From Bin127 sp965203505 (lineage in GTDB: Bacteria; Chloroflexota; Dehalococcoidia; Lucifugimonadales; Lucifugimonadaceae), in contig OZ241880.1 in the NCBI GenBank assembly GCA_965203505.1, positions 248,001-312,000 of the forward strand: a stretch of 64,000 nucleotides of DNA, given 5' to 3'. Position numbers and translations under genes: made by a program. Below the pieces are notes generated by a model. It had not been told where the DNA came from, did no database searches, and worked only from the letters and a program-made list of their open reading frames with translations. This document shows positions 17,692 to 27,575 of this stretch, piece after piece (the first letter of the stretch is position 1; every line of letters starts with the position of its first letter).

Positions 17692-18051
17692 TCAACCCGT
17701 TGACGTAGATCTGGAGCGCATAACGTATGAAGTCAACGCGCCGATCGTCGTGCCGAACCAGGTATAGGGCACGATCGAAAAACCAATGATCGCCCAAAAC
17801 AAGATCGGTGCTCCCAACAAGCGCTCAGTATCGCTTAACTGCCAATAAAACAGGATCGCCACGGCCGGCAGTATCATCAATCCGGCGACGATCAGTCCGA
17901 ACCAAATTATCTTGGCCTCGTCCGCTTTGGCGATTCCCCCTCCGACGAAACCCGCCACGAACGGGCTGATCGGTATCGCAATGAAATGGACCAACGGTAT
18001 CGGAATGGCCACCAGCATGATGGCGAACGCTATGAGGGCACCTTTGAGCAT
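17692..18051 (-). CDS. Small integral membrane protein
   Basis: A 119-residue protein of unknown family with hydrophobic segments at about 4-38 (two short helices around a Pro-rich turn), 46-70 and 79-107. The stretch AIPISPFVAGFVGGGIAKADEAK suggests a re-entrant or glycine-rich turn. It converges on the UspA gene and diverges from the GMC gene, so it has its own promoter in 18052-18172. No function can be assigned. Confidence 0.65.
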   Translation of the reverse strand: MLKGALIAFAIMLVAIPIPLVHFIAIPISPFVAGFVGGGIAKADEAKIIWFGLIVAGLMILPAVAILFYWQLSDTERLLGAPILFWAIIGFSIVPYTWFGTTIGALTSYVMRSRSTSTG

Positions 18052-18172
18052 CTCTGGATTTGATTGGACCCGTGGCTTCGCGTCCCGCTGCGTTAGTATA
18101 TTTCTGTCACCGATTCTGGTGGTATGATTTGCGATTACTTATCGGTCTGCAGGAGCGGTTAGGCAGGCAAGA

Positions 18173-19783
18173 TTGAGCATCACACATCCACCAACGGACA
18201 TTTTGGTTTTGGGTTCGGGAGCATCGGGGGCCGCTGTGGCATGGCGATTGTCCGACTCCGATTTCGATGTCGTGTGTTTGGAACAGGGACGCTGGATCAA
18301 GCCCGAAGAGTTCCCGAACGAACACGCGGATTGGGAGGTCCGGGCGCGCACAGCATGGCATTTCGACCCAAACGTGCGCGGTCTCGACGTCGACTATCCG
18401 TTGAACGTAGACGAGTCGCCGATCGATCCTTTGATGTTCAACGCAGTTGGCGGCAGCACGATCCACTGGACCGCCCATACTCCACGTTTCCACCCGTCCG
18501 ACTTTCGAGTCAAATCACTTGATGGCGTCGCGGACGATTGGCCTCTAACATACGACGAGTTGGAGCCGTTCTACGATGCCTATGATGAGTTGATGGGTTG
18601 TTCTGGCATCAACGGCGACCCTGCGAACCCACCGAGGAAAGAACGTCCGATGCCCCCGGTTCCTATAGGGCCGGACGGCGAAAGGATGGCGAAAGCCTTC
18701 GATCGCCTCGGTTGGCACTGGTGGCCCTCCGACAGTTACATAAACTCCGTCCCTTATCGCGGTCGCCAAGCTTGCAACAATTGTGGAAACACTGGACTCG
18801 GATGTTCGCGCGGCGCCAAGGGCCAGACCGATGTCGCCATTTGGCCGGAAGCGATTGCAAACGGCGTTGAACTCCGAACCGAGTCGAGAGTTTTCCAGAT
18901 CGAGACCGATGCGGATGGTAGAGCTAAGGGTGCGAGCTATTACGACGCCGAAGGCGAGGTGAATTTCCAACCGGCGAAGGCTGTAGTCCTCGCGATGAAC
19001 GGCATCGGTTCCCCCCGCATCATGCTGAATTCGACATCGGATCAGCATCCTCACGGGCTCTGTAACTCGAGCGGATTGGTCGGCAAAAACTTGATGTTTC
19101 ATCCATACGCGATGGTTAGCGGGTTGTTCGATGATGGTCTGCAAACCTACAAAGGCCCGCTGGCGAACATGATCATTAGCCAAGAGTTCTACGAGACTGA
19201 CCCCGCAAAAAACTTTGTCCGCGGTTACTCGTATCAAGTGGCGCGTAGTTCGGGGCCGGTCTCGACCGCTTGTGGCTACATGTTCGGACGGGTCCCCTGG
19301 GGATCTGAACATCACACTGAGTTCGCTGAACGCTTTGGCGATGTGACAGTGCTCGGAGTTATTGGCGAAGACTTGCCTGAGGAACACAACCGGGTGGAGT
19401 TGGACCCAAAACTGACCGATTCCAACGGGATCCCAGCGCCGAGAGTGTTCTACAAGTTGAGTTCCAACTCGCGTAAACAACTAGATGACGCAATCGCAAA
19501 CGCCGAGATCGCACTACACGAAGCAGGCGCCAAGAAAGTGCTGGCCACGCCATTCTTGAAGGTAGCTGGATGGCATTTGATGGGAACCGCTCGCATGGGC
19601 GATGATCCCCAGAATTCAGTTGTCGATCGATGGGGGCAATCACATGACGCTGACAACGTCTTCATCGTCGACGGATCGGTTTTTGTAACCTGCGCGGCCG
19701 TGAACCCGACGCCCACTATCGGCGCGTTGGCGCTTCGGACCGCTGACTACTTAGACCGGGAACGTGCAGATCTTAGATCCTGA
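18173..19783 (+). CDS. GMC-family oxidoreductase (gluconate/sugar dehydrogenase flavoprotein type)
   Basis: A 536-residue FAD enzyme. The dinucleotide site LGSGASGAA is at 13-21, a GGSTIHW substrate/FAD segment follows, and the C-terminal GMC domain has GWHLMGTARMG and CAAVNPTPTIGALALR. A Cys cluster ACNNCGNTGLGC lies near residue 200, as in membrane-linked gluconate or 2-keto-sugar dehydrogenases where it may bind an Fe-S centre. It should oxidise a polyol, sugar acid or alcohol and pass electrons to the respiratory chain. The start is TTG. The subunit-3-like gene follows 16 bases later, which supports this assignment. Confidence 0.9.
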   Translation: MSITHPPTDILVLGSGASGAAVAWRLSDSDFDVVCLEQGRWIKPEEFPNEHADWEVRARTAWHFDPNVRGLDVDYPLNVDESPIDPLMFNAVGGSTIHWTAHTPRFHPSDFRVKSLDGVADDWPLTYDELEPFYDAYDELMGCSGINGDPANPPRKERPMPPVPIGPDGERMAKAFDRLGWHWWPSDSYINSVPYRGRQACNNCGNTGLGCSRGAKGQTDVAIWPEAIANGVELRTESRVFQIETDADGRAKGASYYDAEGEVNFQPAKAVVLAMNGIGSPRIMLNSTSDQHPHGLCNSSGLVGKNLMFHPYAMVSGLFDDGLQTYKGPLANMIISQEFYETDPAKNFVRGYSYQVARSSGPVSTACGYMFGRVPWGSEHHTEFAERFGDVTVLGVIGEDLPEEHNRVELDPKLTDSNGIPAPRVFYKLSSNSRKQLDDAIANAEIALHEAGAKKVLATPFLKVAGWHLMGTARMGDDPQNSVVDRWGQSHDADNVFIVDGSVFVTCAAVNPTPTIGALALRTADYLDRERADLRS

Positions 19784-19799
19784 ACGCAGGTGATCAACT

Positions 19800-20267
19800 A
19801 TGTCAGATGCAGATGAAATGAACCTGACCGACGATGATCGACTGTTGCTGAAATCGGCGATGGATCTAATCGTCCCCGCAGTTGATGACCTGCCCGGTGC
19901 GGGTGAATTGGGGCTGGTCGACAACGCATTGGGGTTAGCGAACCGAGAAAAAGATTTCGGCGACGCATTGTGGAAAACTCTGTCGGCTCTTCATCTCGAT
20001 CCGTCAGTTCGAGCCGCAGGCGGGTTCGCGGCTCTGGACGACGAACAGCAAGTTGCGGCATTAAAGGTCTTGGAAGAAAGCCTGCCAAGCGTTTTCGACA
20101 AGTTTGTGGATTTGGTTTACATCGTCTATTACAGCGACGAAAGAGTCCATAAACGTTTAGGTTGGCGGAGCGGCGCGTTACAACCGATCGGATGGGAATT
20201 GCCGCCTTTCGATCCGGCGATCCTCGAAACGGCATCGAAGCGCGAACCGTTCTGGCGTAAAGCGTGA
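19800..20267 (+). CDS. Gluconate 2-dehydrogenase subunit 3-like protein
   Basis: A 155-residue protein resembling the small subunit of membrane-bound FAD dehydrogenases (LTDDDRLLLKSAMDLIVPAVDDLPGAGELG; later LVYIVYYSDERVHKRLGW, the family-typical Tyr-rich segment before a bulky C-terminus). No Tat signal is visible here, unlike many relatives, so the complex may be cytoplasmic-facing or exported by another route. Its position directly after the GMC flavoprotein indicates a two-subunit enzyme. Confidence 0.82.
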   Translation: MSDADEMNLTDDDRLLLKSAMDLIVPAVDDLPGAGELGLVDNALGLANREKDFGDALWKTLSALHLDPSVRAAGGFAALDDEQQVAALKVLEESLPSVFDKFVDLVYIVYYSDERVHKRLGWRSGALQPIGWELPPFDPAILETASKREPFWRKA

Positions 20268-20344
20268 CAAAGCGGGATATTGCAACCACTGCATCGCGAT
20301 ATCATCAATGCTGACAGACCTCTAAACCGAATTGCACCATCCAT

Positions 20345-20623
20345 ATGCCCAAACTGCAGCGCCTTCTGTACATCAACTGCGAAAGCACACATCCACAATC
20401 AACCGCATTGTCGGCGGCGATGTACGAGCCGGTATCTGGTTCAATAACGCAGCTCGATCCGACCAGTGAAGGACTGCCGTACGAATCGGTGCAAGCCGCA
20501 ATGATCGACGGATGGCGCGTAGTTCAAGCGCCTGATGTTTGGGCCGGGATCGGAACCGAAGACGCGGGTGAAGTCATCGGATTCCAGTTCATTCTCGAGA
20601 AAATTGAGGATTTTGACGACTGA
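20345..20623 (+). CDS. Small conserved-looking protein of unknown function
   Basis: A 92-residue frame opening MPKLQRLLYINCESTHPQ and ending EVIGFQFILEKIEDFDD. The alternating hydrophobic pattern near the ends suggests a compact alpha/beta fold. It has no signal or membrane segment and no ribosome-binding site that I can see. Support comes from its position, in line between the subunit-3 gene and the PhyH gene (21-base gap), and from a composition matching its neighbours. Function unknown. Confidence 0.55.
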   Translation: MPKLQRLLYINCESTHPQSTALSAAMYEPVSGSITQLDPTSEGLPYESVQAAMIDGWRVVQAPDVWAGIGTEDAGEVIGFQFILEKIEDFDD

Positions 20624-20644
20624 AACGCGCAAGGCCAACAAGCG

Positions 20645-21478
20645 ATGACAACCGCAACGACAGCGACCGACCACAGGTTCACAGATGACGAGATGGCAAC
20701 CTTTGTCATCAACGGCTACCACATCCTAAAACCTGATCTGCGCGAAGGAATCAACGACGAAATATACGCGACGCTCGATGGAATGTCCACCAACCCGGGC
20801 GATGCCGTCCTCGAGGAAGTCCCGCAGCTCAACGAGATCTGGGATTCTCCCGAGATGGTCGGCGCTTTCACTAGCCTCCTCGGTCCAGACTACGAAATGT
20901 TCCCACACCGACATTGCCACCGAAACTCGCCGGGCACGCCGAGCCAGCAGATCCACCAAGACAATCTGAATGACCTTCGTATCGAAGGTGGGCAGATCCG
21001 TGCACCAGACCGTATCGACCTTGTTTTGGCGATGTACTATCCACAAGATGTCACCAGCAACATGGGTCCGACATTGATTCTCCCTGGTACGCATGTCCTC
21101 AAGTCCTTGCCGGAGCGCATGGCATCCCAAGGGAACTTCCGCGATCAAGTCATCGCCACGGTTGAAGCGGGTAGCGTCGTAATCCTCCACTACGACATCT
21201 GGCACGCCGGCACCGCCAACACCAGCGAGACCGTTCGGTACATGCTCAAGTTCCTCTTCCAGCGGACGACGAACCCGTCGGTCCCATCTTGGAACCACGA
21301 TCCCGCAAATGATGTTTCGATTCGGCGACGCTTGGAAGCCGCAAATCCGATGCCCATGCAACGTGGACTGGCCGCCAAACAGCGCCATTTCCGCACGCGC
21401 ATGTGGAACCGCCTCGCCGGCGATGAAGCGCTCGACCTCTCCTACCACGACAAATGGGCCGGAGGATCTTGGAATTAG
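20645..21478 (+). CDS. Phytanoyl-CoA dioxygenase (PhyH) family oxygenase
   Basis: A 277-residue Fe(II)/2-oxoglutarate oxygenase. The iron ligands are H104-x-D106 (QQIHQDN) and the distal H187 (DIWHAGTAN); R198 in TVRYM is placed to bind 2-oxoglutarate. Family members hydroxylate acyl-CoAs, secondary metabolites, phosphonates or ectoine; the substrate is not evident. It lies 21 bases after the small unknown gene and 6 bases before argH, so it belongs to the same transcript, although the metabolic link to arginine synthesis is unclear. Confidence 0.9.
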   Translation: MTTATTATDHRFTDDEMATFVINGYHILKPDLREGINDEIYATLDGMSTNPGDAVLEEVPQLNEIWDSPEMVGAFTSLLGPDYEMFPHRHCHRNSPGTPSQQIHQDNLNDLRIEGGQIRAPDRIDLVLAMYYPQDVTSNMGPTLILPGTHVLKSLPERMASQGNFRDQVIATVEAGSVVILHYDIWHAGTANTSETVRYMLKFLFQRTTNPSVPSWNHDPANDVSIRRRLEAANPMPMQRGLAAKQRHFRTRMWNRLAGDEALDLSYHDKWAGGSWN

Positions 21479-21484
21479 TCGCTG

Positions 21485-22825
21485 ATGCCCTCATCCGACT
21501 CCCTTTCCTCATCCATACGCGGCTCCGAACTCGCTAGCGACTTCACTGTTTCGCTCGACATCGACCGCCGCATGTACCGCGAGGACATCGCCGGCTCCAT
21601 CGCGCACGCCCAGATGCTGACCAATCAGGGCATCATCTCTCAAACCGATGCCGACTCCATCGTCTCCGGTCTGAATCAAATCCGTGAAGAGATCGAGTCC
21701 GGCGTTTTCAACTGGAAGCCTGAGCTCGAAGACATCCACATTAATGTAGAAGCTCGGCTCTACGAGATCATCGGTGATGCGGCGGGGCGCCTGCACACCG
21801 CACGTTCCCGCAACGATCAAGTTGCCACGGATGCTCGCCTCTACGTCAAGCGGGTCGCGAACGAGTGTCGTAAAGCTTGCCGTGAGTTGCAGCGCGCGCT
21901 GTTGGACCGCGCTGAAGAGAACGTAGAAACCGTCGTACCTGGTTATACACACCTGCAAAAGGCGCAGCCAGTCTCGTTCGGTCATGTGATGATGGCCTAC
22001 TACGAAATGTTCGGCCGCGACACAGCAGCGTTCTCGCGGTCCCACGATTCCGCCGACGTGCTTCCGCTTGGTAGCGGAGCGCTCGCAGGGGCCACCTATC
22101 CTCTTGACCGCGAATACGTCGCTGAACGCCTAGGCTTTTCGAGGACCAGCGCGAACTCGATGGATGCTGTATCCGACCGCGACTTCATACTCGATTTCAT
22201 CTTCGCCGCCGCAAAGACGATGACACATCTCTCGCGACTATGCGAAGACATCGTTATCTGGTCTTCTGAGGAGTTCGGTTTCATTCAACTTAGCGACGCC
22301 TATTCTTCGGGCTCGAGCATGATGCCCCAGAAACGCAACCCCGACTACGCCGAACTTATCCGCGGCAAGTCTGGGCGTGTCTACGGCTCTCTCATCTCCG
22401 TGTTGACTATCCTCAAAGGTCTCCCTCTGACCTACAACCGCGATCTCCAAGAGGACAAGCCAGCCCTGATGGATGCCGCAGACACAGTCGCCGCCTGCCT
22501 CGACGCCGCACGCGGCATGATCTCCGAAATGACAGTTAGTGTCAAAAACATGGACGATGCGTCTCAAGGAAGAGAGATTCTCGCCACCGACTACGCCGAC
22601 CACCTAGTCCGAGATCGCGGCCTCCCATTCCGCGACGCTTACGTACAAGTAGCCGCCTTAACGCGAGACGAGACTAGCGATGACATCGAGATTCCTGACA
22701 CAACCGCAACCGATTCGATCGCAGCCCGCGATGTACACGGAGGAACCGCTCCAAGACGCATTCGCGCCGCGGTTATGCGTGCATACGGCGAGCTTGGGAA
22801 CGCTCGATTGGCAGGAGAGTGGTGA
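21485..22825 (+). CDS. argH: Argininosuccinate lyase
   Basis: Cleaves argininosuccinate to arginine and fumarate, the last step of arginine synthesis. Length 446 residues, normal. The lyase signature GSSMMPQKRNP is at 276-286 with the catalytic serine in its flexible loop, TARSRNDQVATD at 105-116 and the catalytic-base region YTHLQKAQP at 154-162. It begins 6 bases after the PhyH stop, and no other arginine gene is visible in the window. Confidence 0.97.
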   Translation: MPSSDSLSSSIRGSELASDFTVSLDIDRRMYREDIAGSIAHAQMLTNQGIISQTDADSIVSGLNQIREEIESGVFNWKPELEDIHINVEARLYEIIGDAAGRLHTARSRNDQVATDARLYVKRVANECRKACRELQRALLDRAEENVETVVPGYTHLQKAQPVSFGHVMMAYYEMFGRDTAAFSRSHDSADVLPLGSGALAGATYPLDREYVAERLGFSRTSANSMDAVSDRDFILDFIFAAAKTMTHLSRLCEDIVIWSSEEFGFIQLSDAYSSGSSMMPQKRNPDYAELIRGKSGRVYGSLISVLTILKGLPLTYNRDLQEDKPALMDAADTVAACLDAARGMISEMTVSVKNMDDASQGREILATDYADHLVRDRGLPFRDAYVQVAALTRDETSDDIEIPDTTATDSIAARDVHGGTAPRRIRAAVMRAYGELGNARLAGEW

Positions 22826-22943
22826 AACGCACGCCTGCAATCACCATCGGTCTCGCGCAATCGCCAATAACTGCCCAGTCGTATAGTTATCCATCGGACG
22901 GAAGAGAAATCGGTTCCGTTTAGTAGGTCAGGGCAATCCGAGC

Positions 22944-25322
22944 GTGTTCAATGCCATAGCAACCAGCGTCGCTTCATGGCGCGGCGTCGCGATAATCATC
23001 GTGGCTTGGATCATCTTTGCCGGGTTCATCCAAACCGTTTCTCCCAGCATCGAAGAGGTCTCCACCAACGAAGAATCGGAGTTCCTGCCCAACGATACTG
23101 AATCTCTGCGGGCAATCGATATCTCATCCGAAAAGTTCCCGTCCGCCCGTGGCACCCCCGCCGTAATCATCTACCGAAACCCTTCCGGCATCACTGACCA
23201 AGACATCGCCAAGGTCGCCGAGATCGATGCTCTGATCCGCGCCGATGATGAGCATGAAAACATCCAGCTCGTAATCTCCGATTTCGGACCTTTGCCGTTG
23301 GCCGAGGGCAGCCGACCTCAACAAGGCGCTCCTAGCGATGATACTGCCGGGCCCGAACTCTCGCCCGATGGCACCGCTATAACTATTACCGTTCTCGTAT
23401 CAGGCTCACCGGCCGAGGATGCGTACACCGAAACGGTGGAGTGGCTGCGCAGTCTCGACGATGCCGTTATGGTTGAGGCGCCTACGACCGTACATGTCAC
23501 CGGACCGGCGGGCATCCTCACCGACGCCATCGCCGTTTTCAGTCAGTTCGACTTCCGCGTCAGCGCCATCACCATCGTCTTGGTCTTGGTGATACTACTC
23601 CTCATCTACCGCTCACCCCTGCTTGCACTCCTGCCTGTGGTATCCGTCGGAATCGCACTGACCGTTGCACAGTCCATCGCCGCGCTTCTCACCGACAACC
23701 TCGGGCTCGCCCTTAATGGGCAGGTTACGGCCATCATGGCCGTACTCATGTTCGGGGCTGGCACCGACTTCACACTCTTCATCGTCTCTCGTTACCGCGA
23801 AGAACTCCCTATGCGTGGCGACAAATTCGAGGCGATTGCCGTCACGATGCGAGCAGTCGGACCATCGATCGCATCAAGCGCCGGAACAACCGCCGTTGCC
23901 ATGATTACTCTCATCCTCGCACTCTCCGGAAGCCTCAAGACCATGGGACCGATGCTCGCAATGGCGATCGTCGTCATGCTCATCGCCTCTTTGACGCTCA
24001 TTCCGGCCGCACTCGTCGCAATGGGCCGTGTCGCATTCTGGCCGACGAAGCAGCTGAAGGCCAGCGATGGACAATCTGGTTTCTGGAGCCGTGTGGGGGT
24101 ACTGATTTCTCGGCGTCCCGGAACTATGCTCACCGTCACCGTAGTTGCCATGGTCGCTCTCTCCGCCGGATTGTTTGAGATCACGCCAACATTCAGCTTC
24201 GTCGACGGCTTGCCGAACAGTGCCGAATCCAAGGCCGGTTTCGATACCCTCCAATCCGCCTACCCGCCAGGCGAGTTGGCACCGACGACCGTCTTCGTAT
24301 CTAAAGAGGACGAATCCATCCTCGACCACTTGCAGGTTGTCGAAGACCTGTCAGCGGCACTCGCCGCTGATCCTGTGGTCGACAGCGTGGCCTCGCTCAC
24401 GAGACCATTTGGGCAGCCATTGCCCGTCGATTTCGCCCAGTTGCAACCGCTCGTCGCAATGATGCCAGAAGACCCAAACCAAATCGGCGAACTGCTCTCT
24501 ACTCTACCGCCAGAACAGGCGCAGTTGGCTGGTGCCTTCTTCGCAGGTCAGCGCTTCATTTCTGAAGACAGGACGACCACCCGGCTCAGTCTGGTCCTTA
24601 ACGAAGACCCGTACGAGACTGCCGCAATGGACGCTATCCCGCGTCTCCGCCAGACGACGCGCGATGCCGTCGGCGCGTCGACGTTGGGCGGCGCGACTGC
24701 CGTCGTTGGTGGTCCCACCGCCACGAACTACGACAGCCGCGCCGCCACCGACCGCGACTTCGTGGTCATATCACCCATCGTCATCGCCGCGATATGGATC
24801 ATTTTGGCGCTATTGCTAGGTAGCGTAATCGCCCCCACCTACCTCGTCCTGAGCGTCGTGCTGAGTTTCGCCGCGGCCCTCGGAATCTCGATCGTGATCT
24901 TCGAATACGTATTCGGACACGACGGCATCGGCTACGGCAGCATCCCATTCATCTTTGTATTCCTCATCGCCCTAGGCGCCGACTACAACATCTACATAAT
25001 GTCCCGCGTCCGCGAGGAAACCCGCAAACGAGGACTCGCCGAAGGCACGCGCTACGCCATCACCCGCACCGGAGGGGTGATCACCTCCGCCGGCATCATT
25101 CTCGCGGGAACCTTCTCCGTCCTCACCACATTCCCACTCCTCAACCTCTTCCAACTCGGATTCACCGTCATGTTGGGGATTCTGCTCGATACCTTCGTCG
25201 TGAGAGCAATAATGGTCCCTGCCATAGTCATGAAGCTAGGCGAGGTGAACTGGTGGCCCTCGAAAACGCCTCGTGCCGCCGCCCATTCTCCTGAGTTGAC
25301 CGACGCAGACACGCCGGTCTAA
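22944..25322 (+). CDS. MMPL/RND-family transporter
   Basis: A 792-residue membrane protein with two MMPL repeats: an N-terminal helix (about 11-30), a large extracytoplasmic loop to ~195, five helices to ~365, a central helix, a second loop, then five helices to the end. Motifs FGAGTDFTLFIVSRYREEL and LGADYNIYIMSRVREE carry the Asp-Tyr/Phe pairs used for proton relay in MmpL proteins. Likely a proton-driven exporter of lipids or hydrophobic compounds. The start is GTG at 22944 with AGGTCAGGG upstream. It stands alone and ends convergent with rpmB. Confidence 0.92.
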   Translation: MFNAIATSVASWRGVAIIIVAWIIFAGFIQTVSPSIEEVSTNEESEFLPNDTESLRAIDISSEKFPSARGTPAVIIYRNPSGITDQDIAKVAEIDALIRADDEHENIQLVISDFGPLPLAEGSRPQQGAPSDDTAGPELSPDGTAITITVLVSGSPAEDAYTETVEWLRSLDDAVMVEAPTTVHVTGPAGILTDAIAVFSQFDFRVSAITIVLVLVILLLIYRSPLLALLPVVSVGIALTVAQSIAALLTDNLGLALNGQVTAIMAVLMFGAGTDFTLFIVSRYREELPMRGDKFEAIAVTMRAVGPSIASSAGTTAVAMITLILALSGSLKTMGPMLAMAIVVMLIASLTLIPAALVAMGRVAFWPTKQLKASDGQSGFWSRVGVLISRRPGTMLTVTVVAMVALSAGLFEITPTFSFVDGLPNSAESKAGFDTLQSAYPPGELAPTTVFVSKEDESILDHLQVVEDLSAALAADPVVDSVASLTRPFGQPLPVDFAQLQPLVAMMPEDPNQIGELLSTLPPEQAQLAGAFFAGQRFISEDRTTTRLSLVLNEDPYETAAMDAIPRLRQTTRDAVGASTLGGATAVVGGPTATNYDSRAATDRDFVVISPIVIAAIWIILALLLGSVIAPTYLVLSVVLSFAAALGISIVIFEYVFGHDGIGYGSIPFIFVFLIALGADYNIYIMSRVREETRKRGLAEGTRYAITRTGGVITSAGIILAGTFSVLTTFPLLNLFQLGFTVMLGILLDTFVVRAIMVPAIVMKLGEVNWWPSKTPRAAAHSPELTDADTPV

Positions 25323-25345
25323 AGCGATTTCGTTCGGTCTGACCG

Positions 25346-25360
25346 CCTCAATCTGAGGCA
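25346..25360. terminator. Possible bidirectional hairpin between MMPL and rpmB
   Basis: GCCTCA and TGAGGC form a 6-bp stem across ATC, in the 64-base gap between two convergent genes. There is no T-run on either side, so the role is inferred from position. Confidence 0.35.
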
Positions 25361-25386
25361 AGGGCACTTGAGCCCGATGCTCCTCA

Positions 25387-25614
25387 CTACTCCGCCATCA
25401 ACATACGTCCGCGCTTCAACAACGTCCTGATCTCTCGAGCGGTGAGTTTGATCCTGCGTTCCTGACCGTTGACTAGCACCCGGCGAGTCTGCAAGTTCGG
25501 CTTGAACTGCCGCTTGGTGGCGTTGAGGGCGTGGCTCCGATTGTGACCGAACTGCGGCTTCGGTCGCGGTCCAAGTTTGAGTGCTGCTCGGATCTGCTCT
25601 TCGGACATGGACAT
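25387..25614 (-). CDS. rpmB: 50S ribosomal protein L28
   Basis: A 75-residue basic ribosomal protein: GHNRSHALNATKRQFKPNLQ and the C-terminal LTAREIRTLLKRG match L28. It has no zinc-binding cysteines, so it is the Zn-independent form. An alternative ATG two codons in (25608) is possible. It is divergent from the DAK-domain gene; rpmB next to a dak gene is also a recurrent arrangement in Firmicutes. Confidence 0.92.
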   Translation of the reverse strand: MSMSEEQIRAALKLGPRPKPQFGHNRSHALNATKRQFKPNLQTRRVLVNGQERRIKLTAREIRTLLKRGRMLMAE

Positions 25615-25771
25615 AGCGCGTGGTTTCGGATCAGATGTTCAGGTGTAGTTGACGGCGAACGAATGCTCGTTCGCGACGTGAGAGGTTGCTAACGATTAGG
25701 ATAACATCGCGATCAGATTGGCCGTCCCGGACAATGCGCGGGGCGAAGATTTTGGAGCCGAGGATCCATCG

Positions 25772-27448
25772 ATGCCCGCTGCGATTACTACCAATGGCTA
25801 TCTTTTGCGCGACTTAGCTCAAGCCGCGCTCGCCGCGATCTCGACGAATCAGGACCAGTTAAACGCCCTCAACGTCTTCCCTGTGCCCGACGGCGATACG
25901 GGCACCAACATGACGCTGACGATGCGCAGCATCGCATCCGACATGGCGGAAAAAGCCTCGGAAAGCGTTCCTGCGACATCGGAAGCCATGGCGCGGGCCG
26001 CATTGCTCGGTGCTCGCGGCAACAGCGGCCTGATCATGGCGCAACTCTTTCGAGGACTGCGCGACGCGATGACGGATGCGAGCAGCGTCAATGGTTTGAA
26101 CTTCTCCCACGGGTTGACAATCGCCGCCGAGTTGGCCTATGGTGCTGTGCCCAACCCGGTTGAAGGGACCATGCTCACGGTTATACGCGAAGCAGCTGAA
26201 GCCGCAGTGCAGACCGCCTCGGAATCCGATTCTGTTCCGGACGTGGTCGAATCAGCAGCGACACAAGCCCTCGACACCACCGAACGCACGCCAGAGATGC
26301 TCGAGGTTCTCAAGGAAGCCGGTGTTGTCGATGCTGGCGGGTTCGGGCTGACGATAATGCTGATGGGCATGTCACAGTATCTCCGCGGTGAAGGCGATGG
26401 CTCGGTATCCGTCGCGGCGCCCGGCATCGAAAATCTTGTAGGTGACAGCGGAGTCGTCGTTGATACGTCATCTCTACACACCGCCGAGGAAGAAGCGTGG
26501 GGCTACTGCACGAACATTGCGATCGAAGGGACAGCGATCAATATTCCGCACCTCACCGAGGAGTTCAACAAGATCGGTCGCTCAACGGTCATAGCCGGCG
26601 ACGATACGATTGCCAAAATTCACGTGCACATGGAAGATCCTGGAGAGGCAGTAAGCCTAGCCGTGCGGAACGGGGCGCTTACACTCGACGTCTCGATCCA
26701 GAACATGGACGCCCAGACCGCCGAATGGGCCGAGAGCCGTCGAGCCGATGCGGCGCAGTCGCAACAGCCGTCGGAACCAGTCGACATCGCCGTCGTGGCG
26801 GTTGCGGCGGGTGACGGAATGTCCAACTACTTTCGTGAAGCGGGAATGGGGGCATGTTCAATCGTCGAAGGGGGCGACACGCTTAACCCAAGCGTTGCCG
26901 ACCTGATAGAAGCGGTCGATACCGCTCCGTCCGATACGGTGATCTTGTTGCCGAACAACAAGAACATCGTTGGTGCCGCGCAACAGGCCGCGGAACTTAC
27001 AGACAAGTCGGCCGAGGTTATCGAGACGCGTTCTATGCAAGAGGGCATCGCAGCGATGGGTGCATTCGATCCCGATTCCGATCTTGAAGAGAACGTGGAA
27101 GAGATGTCGGATATGCTCGACGGTCTGCACGTCGGATCGGTGTTCCGGGCATCTCGCGACGCTACGATGGGCGGAGTTCACGTCGATAAAGGTCAGTTCA
27201 TGGTCACGGTTGACGGGGATACCGTCAGCGCATCCGATGATGCGTTGGAGATGCTGATCGCGGGCGTGAACTCGGTGATGCACAATGGCGCTCTCGTGGC
27301 CGTCTATGTCGGAGAGGAAGTCGACTCCGAATCTGCCGACCTCGCGGAGAACAAAGTCGAGAAAGCACTGTCGGATTACAGTCGCGTTGACATCCAATTC
27401 GTCCGCGGCGATCAACCCCACTATGCCTACCTTTTCGCAGTGGAATAG
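25772..27448 (+). CDS. DAK-domain protein, fatty acid kinase A-like
   Basis: A 558-residue protein with an N-terminal DhaL domain (about 8-205) and a C-terminal DegV-partner/DAK1_2 half (about 310-558). The Mg-ATP site PVPDGDTGTNM contains D40, D42 and N46; HVHMEDPGEA and VAVAAGDGM are typical of FakA. In Firmicutes FakA phosphorylates fatty acids bound by FakB; no fakB is seen here. I chose ATG 25772 because AGGA lies 7 bases before it; an in-frame TTG at 25718 would add 18 residues. Likely role: phosphorylation of exogenous fatty acids. Confidence 0.88.
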   Translation: MPAAITTNGYLLRDLAQAALAAISTNQDQLNALNVFPVPDGDTGTNMTLTMRSIASDMAEKASESVPATSEAMARAALLGARGNSGLIMAQLFRGLRDAMTDASSVNGLNFSHGLTIAAELAYGAVPNPVEGTMLTVIREAAEAAVQTASESDSVPDVVESAATQALDTTERTPEMLEVLKEAGVVDAGGFGLTIMLMGMSQYLRGEGDGSVSVAAPGIENLVGDSGVVVDTSSLHTAEEEAWGYCTNIAIEGTAINIPHLTEEFNKIGRSTVIAGDDTIAKIHVHMEDPGEAVSLAVRNGALTLDVSIQNMDAQTAEWAESRRADAAQSQQPSEPVDIAVVAVAAGDGMSNYFREAGMGACSIVEGGDTLNPSVADLIEAVDTAPSDTVILLPNNKNIVGAAQQAAELTDKSAEVIETRSMQEGIAAMGAFDPDSDLEENVEEMSDMLDGLHVGSVFRASRDATMGGVHVDKGQFMVTVDGDTVSASDDALEMLIAGVNSVMHNGALVAVYVGEEVDSESADLAENKVEKALSDYSRVDIQFVRGDQPHYAYLFAVE

Positions 27449-27575
27449 GAGGCATTTCCCAGCAACCCACTAGGTTTTGAAGCACCTCTTCAACGTCGTA
27501 ATATGGCGGCGGTTTTTGAACCTATACTTTTATCCAGTTAGTCGCACGAATCGCATCTGATACATCAACTCAACC

